In this document: positions 35,943 to 39,544 of the stretch, piece after piece
How positions within the stretch are numbered: the stretch's first letter is position 1
How the letters are laid out: each line of letters opens with the position of its first letter
From: Candidatus Nomurabacteria bacterium
GTDB lineage: Bacteria; Patescibacteriota; Minisyncoccia; Phycocordibacterales; UBA9973
Assembly (NCBI GenBank): GCA_028286485.1
Contig: JAQBRM010000030.1
Location: forward strand, 1 to 39,544
Length of the DNA: 39,544 nucleotides
Direction: 5' to 3'
The notes under the pieces: generated by a model
Databases searched by the model: none
Seen by the model: only the letters and a program-made list of their open reading frames with translations
Told to the model about the DNA's origin: nothing
Position numbers and translations under genes: made by a program

Positions 35943-37250
35943 TTATTGCAATTTTTCTTTGAGAAACATTTCCAGATCGCCGATCGCGACACGATCTTGG
36001 GTGGCAGTGTCACGATCGCGAACCGTCACGGTATCATTCTCCAACGTATCGAAATCCACTGTAATACAGTACGGCGTACCGATTTCATCCTGTCGGCGAT
36101 AACGCTTGCCGATATTGCCGTTGTCGTCCCATGTGACATTACCAAATAGTTTTTTTAATCCACTGTAAACTACACGTGCTTTTTCCATCAACTCAGGTTT
36201 ATTGCGAAGCAATGGTGAGACACAGAGTTTGTAGGGCGCGATCGAAGGACGGAATTTCAAGACCACGCGTTTGTCATCCCCTTCTCCTTCTTCATGATAC
36301 GCACTGGCCAAGACAGCCAAGATAGTTCGGTCCACGCCAAATGTCGGTTCAATGCAGTGCGGTACGATTTTCTCACTGGTTTCGTCATCTACAATATAAA
36401 GTGGTACCTTGCTGGCTTCAGCGTGATTATTCAAATCAAAGTTGGTGCGATAGGCCAAACCGTATAATTCCTTTCGTCCGAATGGAAAATCAAATTCAAA
36501 ATCCACTGTACGTTTGGAGTAGTGTGCTAGGTCGTCCGGTGCTACCTCCAGCTCGTGCACTGATGGGCGAGGAATACCTACCAAATCCATCCATTGGTAC
36601 ATAGCATTCATCCAGTCGGCAAAACGTCCCTGCCAATCTTCTTCCTTTACAAAATACTCGATTTCCATCTGCTCGAATTCACGAGAACGGAAAATAAAAT
36701 CACGCGGTGCGATTTCATTGCGAAAGGCCTTACCGATCTGTCCCAAACCAAAAGGTAATTTCGGATGCAAACTATCCACGACATTCTTGAAATTCACAAA
36801 CATACCCTGTGCTGTTTCTGGGCGCAGGTATGCTGTCGCGTCTTCATCTTCCAATGCACCAACTGTGGTTTTGAACATCATATTGAACTGTCGTGCCTCA
36901 CCGAGACTGCCCTGACATTCCGGACAGACTTCGGTATTTTCCAAGTGATCTGCACGAAACCGTCGTTTGCATTTTGTACATTCCACCAATGGATCAGAAA
37001 ATCCTGCCACGTGTCCTGACGCTTTCCAAACATTTTGATTCATCAAAATAGCAGCATCGACACCGAACATGTCTTCGCGGCCGGTGATAAACATATTCCA
37101 CCACGCATTTTGAATATTGCGTTTCAGCTCACTGCCGAGCGGACCGTAGTCCCATGTACCGGCCAAGCCACCATAGATTTCAGATCCTTGAAAGATAAAA
37201 CCGCGGCGTTTGCAGAGACTGATCAATTGTTCCATTGAGACATTAGACAT
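35943..37250 (-). CDS. glyS: Glycine--tRNA ligase (class II, dimeric type)
   Basis: RRGFIFQGSEIYGGLAGTWDYGPLGSELKRNI...ECTKCKRRFRADHLE...LRPETAQGMFVNFKNVV...EPTFGVDRTILAVL...DEIGTPYCITVDFDTLENDTVTVRDRDTATQDRV. The glyS/glyQS naming is ambiguous for this type. Confidence 0.95.
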   Translation of the reverse strand: MSNVSMEQLISLCKRRGFIFQGSEIYGGLAGTWDYGPLGSELKRNIQNAWWNMFITGREDMFGVDAAILMNQNVWKASGHVAGFSDPLVECTKCKRRFRADHLENTEVCPECQGSLGEARQFNMMFKTTVGALEDEDATAYLRPETAQGMFVNFKNVVDSLHPKLPFGLGQIGKAFRNEIAPRDFIFRSREFEQMEIEYFVKEEDWQGRFADWMNAMYQWMDLVGIPRPSVHELEVAPDDLAHYSKRTVDFEFDFPFGRKELYGLAYRTNFDLNNHAEASKVPLYIVDDETSEKIVPHCIEPTFGVDRTILAVLASAYHEEGEGDDKRVVLKFRPSIAPYKLCVSPLLRNKPELMEKARVVYSGLKKLFGNVTWDDNGNIGKRYRRQDEIGTPYCITVDFDTLENDTVTVRDRDTATQDRVAIGDLEMFLKEKLQ

Positions 37251-37261
37251 ATGTTGTAGGG

Positions 37262-39145
37262 CTATGGTACCACACGCTCCTTGCCGGCGCTATAGACCGG
37301 ATCACTGTCGAGCGAGGTGGTCAGCGGTGAGCGGGTAATGGTCAGGGGCGCATTCACTACCGTATCGGTGCCCACGATGGTGGTTTCTCCCAATAATGGC
37401 AAGGACTGTCCGATCTGCGAGGCGGTTGGCTTGGTCGTAAGCTGGAATGAGACGGTCTTGATTTGCGGCACGCTCGTCGCTTTCGGCAACACTCCGACGT
37501 TCCATGTCACCGTGCGCGTGTCAGGACTGTAGTTTACCGGTTCAGATTGCGGAGAGATTACTCCGGCCCATGTCACACCAAGCGGTAGGACTGCACTGGC
37601 AGTAACGTTAGTCAGGGAATTTTCTGATGGTCGGGCAGTCCATGTCACCGTGTAGCTGGTCGTTTGTCCGGCTTTTGGCGGAAACGGTCCGGTATTTTTT
37701 ATCGGTCCGACGGAATAAAATGCTTGTGACGCGAATTGCAGATGCCCGCTGAAGCGTATGGTCTTCACATCAATATCACTGATGGATTGCTGCGCATTAT
37801 TATTGTCTGGGAAGGTGCCTTGTACGGAGAGGTGAACGCCGATATCACTGGTGTCGGCTTTTTTCGGTGAAAAAGAGAATGCTAATTGTCCAGTTTGTCC
37901 CGGTGCCAATGAAGCCAGTGCCGGATTTGAATCGGCCGTCCATGTCATCGTATTACTGGTCGGATCATAGTAGCCATTCGTTGCCGTGACGGTACCAGTA
38001 TCAACACTGGTACCCGCCAATGAAACCGTGAACGTAGGATTCGTAATGGTTAATGCCGAAGTATTGGACCAAGACACGTTACCGGTAATAGCGTCTCCCA
38101 CCGGTATGGCGGCCACGTCAGTCGACTGTCCATTAAGATTGAGCTGAGCCGCAATAAAGGGTTGAGCCAGCGTAAAGGTGTGCAGCGCGGAATTATAGAC
38201 AGTGGCGATAGTGGTATCCGTGGCACTGACCGGCGTACCGACATAGACACGGAACGACTTCTGTTCATTTTCTTGTCCGGCCAGTTTGCCTTTAATGGTA
38301 ATAGTACGATTGGTGCCATTTTCCAAATCGCCCAATGCCCAGACATTGTTGCCGCCGGTGGGAGCAGGGGTAGCTGAAGCAAAGACGAAACCACTCGGAT
38401 ATTCTACACGGGTAATGGCATTACTGAGCGGTGTATCACCGGTAAAGGCATTATTGATCGTCAGCTCAAACGGCTGGTTGGCGGCAATACTATCGGGACC
38501 CGTCACGGTCAAAGCCAAAGGGCTGGAACTAATAGTGACTGCAAAAGTGGTCTGTTTCTGAAATACGGCGCTGGAATTCTGTAAGCTATAGCTCAGTGTC
38601 GCGGTAATAGTTTGAGTCGTGCCTTGCTGGCCGTACAGCATGATGGAAAAATCCTGACTTTTTGTTTGACCGGCCGCAATAGTGCCGATGACTTGTTCGG
38701 TGTGGACCGTATCATTACCATTGGGATCAGTAGCGCCTTTGGGATAATCAATGGCAACCTTGGCATTCAATAAACCGGCGGAGTTGCTGTTGGCGATTTC
38801 CACTTGGAGCGGCAGCGTGCTGCCGGCTGCCACGAACGCATTGCCTAAAATAGAGACGTCCACATTCTTGCTGGATAATGTCAGCGCACCGCGGTAGAAA
38901 CTAAATGCCGCGCCGCCCAATGCGATGAGGAAAAAAATAAATGAGAAAATAAAAAATCGTCGATAGCCGGTGACAGTACCGGCATGATTTTTTTTATCAT
39001 TCGGAATAGTGGTCTCTCCCCATGTCGAAGTGACATTCTGTCGGACCGGCCGCAAAATACCGAATGTTCGTTTCGGTACATTCTCGGGGTCACGGGCATA
39101 CAATCGCTTCTCCAGTTCGGCGATGTGATCGATTTCATCGGGCAT
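37262..39145 (-). CDS. Large membrane-anchored surface protein with DUF11/Ig-like repeats
   Basis: Single TM (FFIFSFIFFLIALGGAAFSFYRGAL) then repeated beta domains (PLQVEIANSNSAGLLNAKVAIDYP; QPFELTINNAFTGDTPLSNAITRVEYPSGF; TSYTVTWTARPSENSLTNVTASAVLPLGV). Confidence 0.75.
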   Translation of the reverse strand: MPDEIDHIAELEKRLYARDPENVPKRTFGILRPVRQNVTSTWGETTIPNDKKNHAGTVTGYRRFFIFSFIFFLIALGGAAFSFYRGALTLSSKNVDVSILGNAFVAAGSTLPLQVEIANSNSAGLLNAKVAIDYPKGATDPNGNDTVHTEQVIGTIAAGQTKSQDFSIMLYGQQGTTQTITATLSYSLQNSSAVFQKQTTFAVTISSSPLALTVTGPDSIAANQPFELTINNAFTGDTPLSNAITRVEYPSGFVFASATPAPTGGNNVWALGDLENGTNRTITIKGKLAGQENEQKSFRVYVGTPVSATDTTIATVYNSALHTFTLAQPFIAAQLNLNGQSTDVAAIPVGDAITGNVSWSNTSALTITNPTFTVSLAGTSVDTGTVTATNGYYDPTSNTMTWTADSNPALASLAPGQTGQLAFSFSPKKADTSDIGVHLSVQGTFPDNNNAQQSISDIDVKTIRFSGHLQFASQAFYSVGPIKNTGPFPPKAGQTTSYTVTWTARPSENSLTNVTASAVLPLGVTWAGVISPQSEPVNYSPDTRTVTWNVGVLPKATSVPQIKTVSFQLTTKPTASQIGQSLPLLGETTIVGTDTVVNAPLTITRSPLTTSLDSDPVYSAGKERVVP

Positions 39146-39157
39146 GCCTATAGTATA

Positions 39158-39544
39158 TCAAAGATGGCTGTAATGTATCGCATCGGTGGCGCTCTGTATC
39201 AATTTTTTAATGCGCCGGTCATCCATCTCTGCCAACGCTTGATCGAGTGGTAACGTGAACAGTATTTCATCTTCGGCCGGCACTGCCACGTAGCCCAACA
39301 ATACCAACACTTTCCACAGCGACAATGCGTCAAACGCGCGCGCGTCTCCCTGCTCGGCTTGTGCGATCAGGCCGCAGGCAATGATGTGATCGAATAATTC
39401 CGGATGAGTGCCTTCGCCGGTCAGGAAACGTTCCAACAGTCCCAAGGTACGGACATACGAGCGCCCCAAAGCACTTCGTGCTTTGGGGCGCAACACCACC
39501 TCCTTGACCCTCGCACTGATCAACCGCCAGGTACTTTTACCCTT
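39158..39544 (-). CDS. recO: DNA repair protein RecO, C-terminal part (truncated by window edge)
   Basis: Frame stays open to the window edge (KGKSTWRLISARVKEVVLR..RTLGLLERFLTGEGTHPELFDHII...FDALSLWKVLVLLGYV), consistent with the RecO OB-fold end + helical C-terminus. Confidence 0.6.
   Translation of the reverse strand, partial: KGKSTWRLISARVKEVVLRPKARSALGRSYVRTLGLLERFLTGEGTHPELFDHIIACGLIAQAEQGDARAFDALSLWKVLVLLGYVAVPAEDEILFTLPLDQALAEMDDRRIKKLIQSATDAIHYSHL
39461..39491. repeat. 14-bp perfect palindrome inside recO-like gene
   Basis: GCGCCCCAAAGCAC TTC GTGCTTTGGGGCGC. Confidence 0.92.

Noticed and set aside
37991-38014. GGTACCAGT...ACTGGTACC inverted repeat in the large surface protein gene
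   Set aside because: 9-bp arms at this spacing are expected by chance and arise naturally from the GTSVDTGT peptide.
1-39544. CRISPR arrays, tRNA/rRNA genes, IS transposases, integrases
   Set aside because: Looked for direct-repeat/spacer periodicity, tRNA cloverleaf/TTCGA signatures and transposase ORFs on both strands; none found by eye.

Overview
The window looks like a chromosomal segment from a CPR/Patescibacteria-type bacterium, probably Parcubacteria-like. This is inferred from protein character and architecture; no 16S is present. Left edge: rplJ-rplL (minus) with an L10-leader-like 5' UTR, a HicB-HicA-like toxin-antitoxin pair, and two tandem paralogous cupredoxin-like secreted proteins. 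About 2.6-17.1 kb is a surface-polysaccharide island: initiating sugar transferase, Wzx flippase, several GT2s, a GT11-GT17 fusion, FkbM methyltransferase, SDR epimerase, two O-antigen polymerase/ligase proteins, UDP-galactopyranose mutase and a GT11. Next come an AT-rich AlbA_2/Schlafen-type ATPase, a DUF5678-like protein, a class A beta-lactamase-like serine hydrolase and a large peptidoglycan-binding surface protein with a long hairpin-rich leader. The right half is housekeeping: HTH regulator, ftsK, recA, efp, rpsR-ssb-rpsF, tatD, metG, AI-2E transporter, M16 peptidase, glyS, a large surface protein and a partial recO. The most striking signal is a set of palindromic elements inside coding frames. 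A ~50-nt element is shared between the ftsK 3' end and metG in the same reading frame (peptide R..S.DT...DSAESDA); it has a 21-nt identical core and a second stem with three compensatory base-pair changes. Distinct palindromes of similar type lie in the M16 peptidase, recO and a GT11 gene. Long hairpins spanning the stop codon occur at the ends of rplL and tatD. This resembles Rickettsia-palindromic-element-like proliferation inside genes and is the best candidate here for an under-described system.
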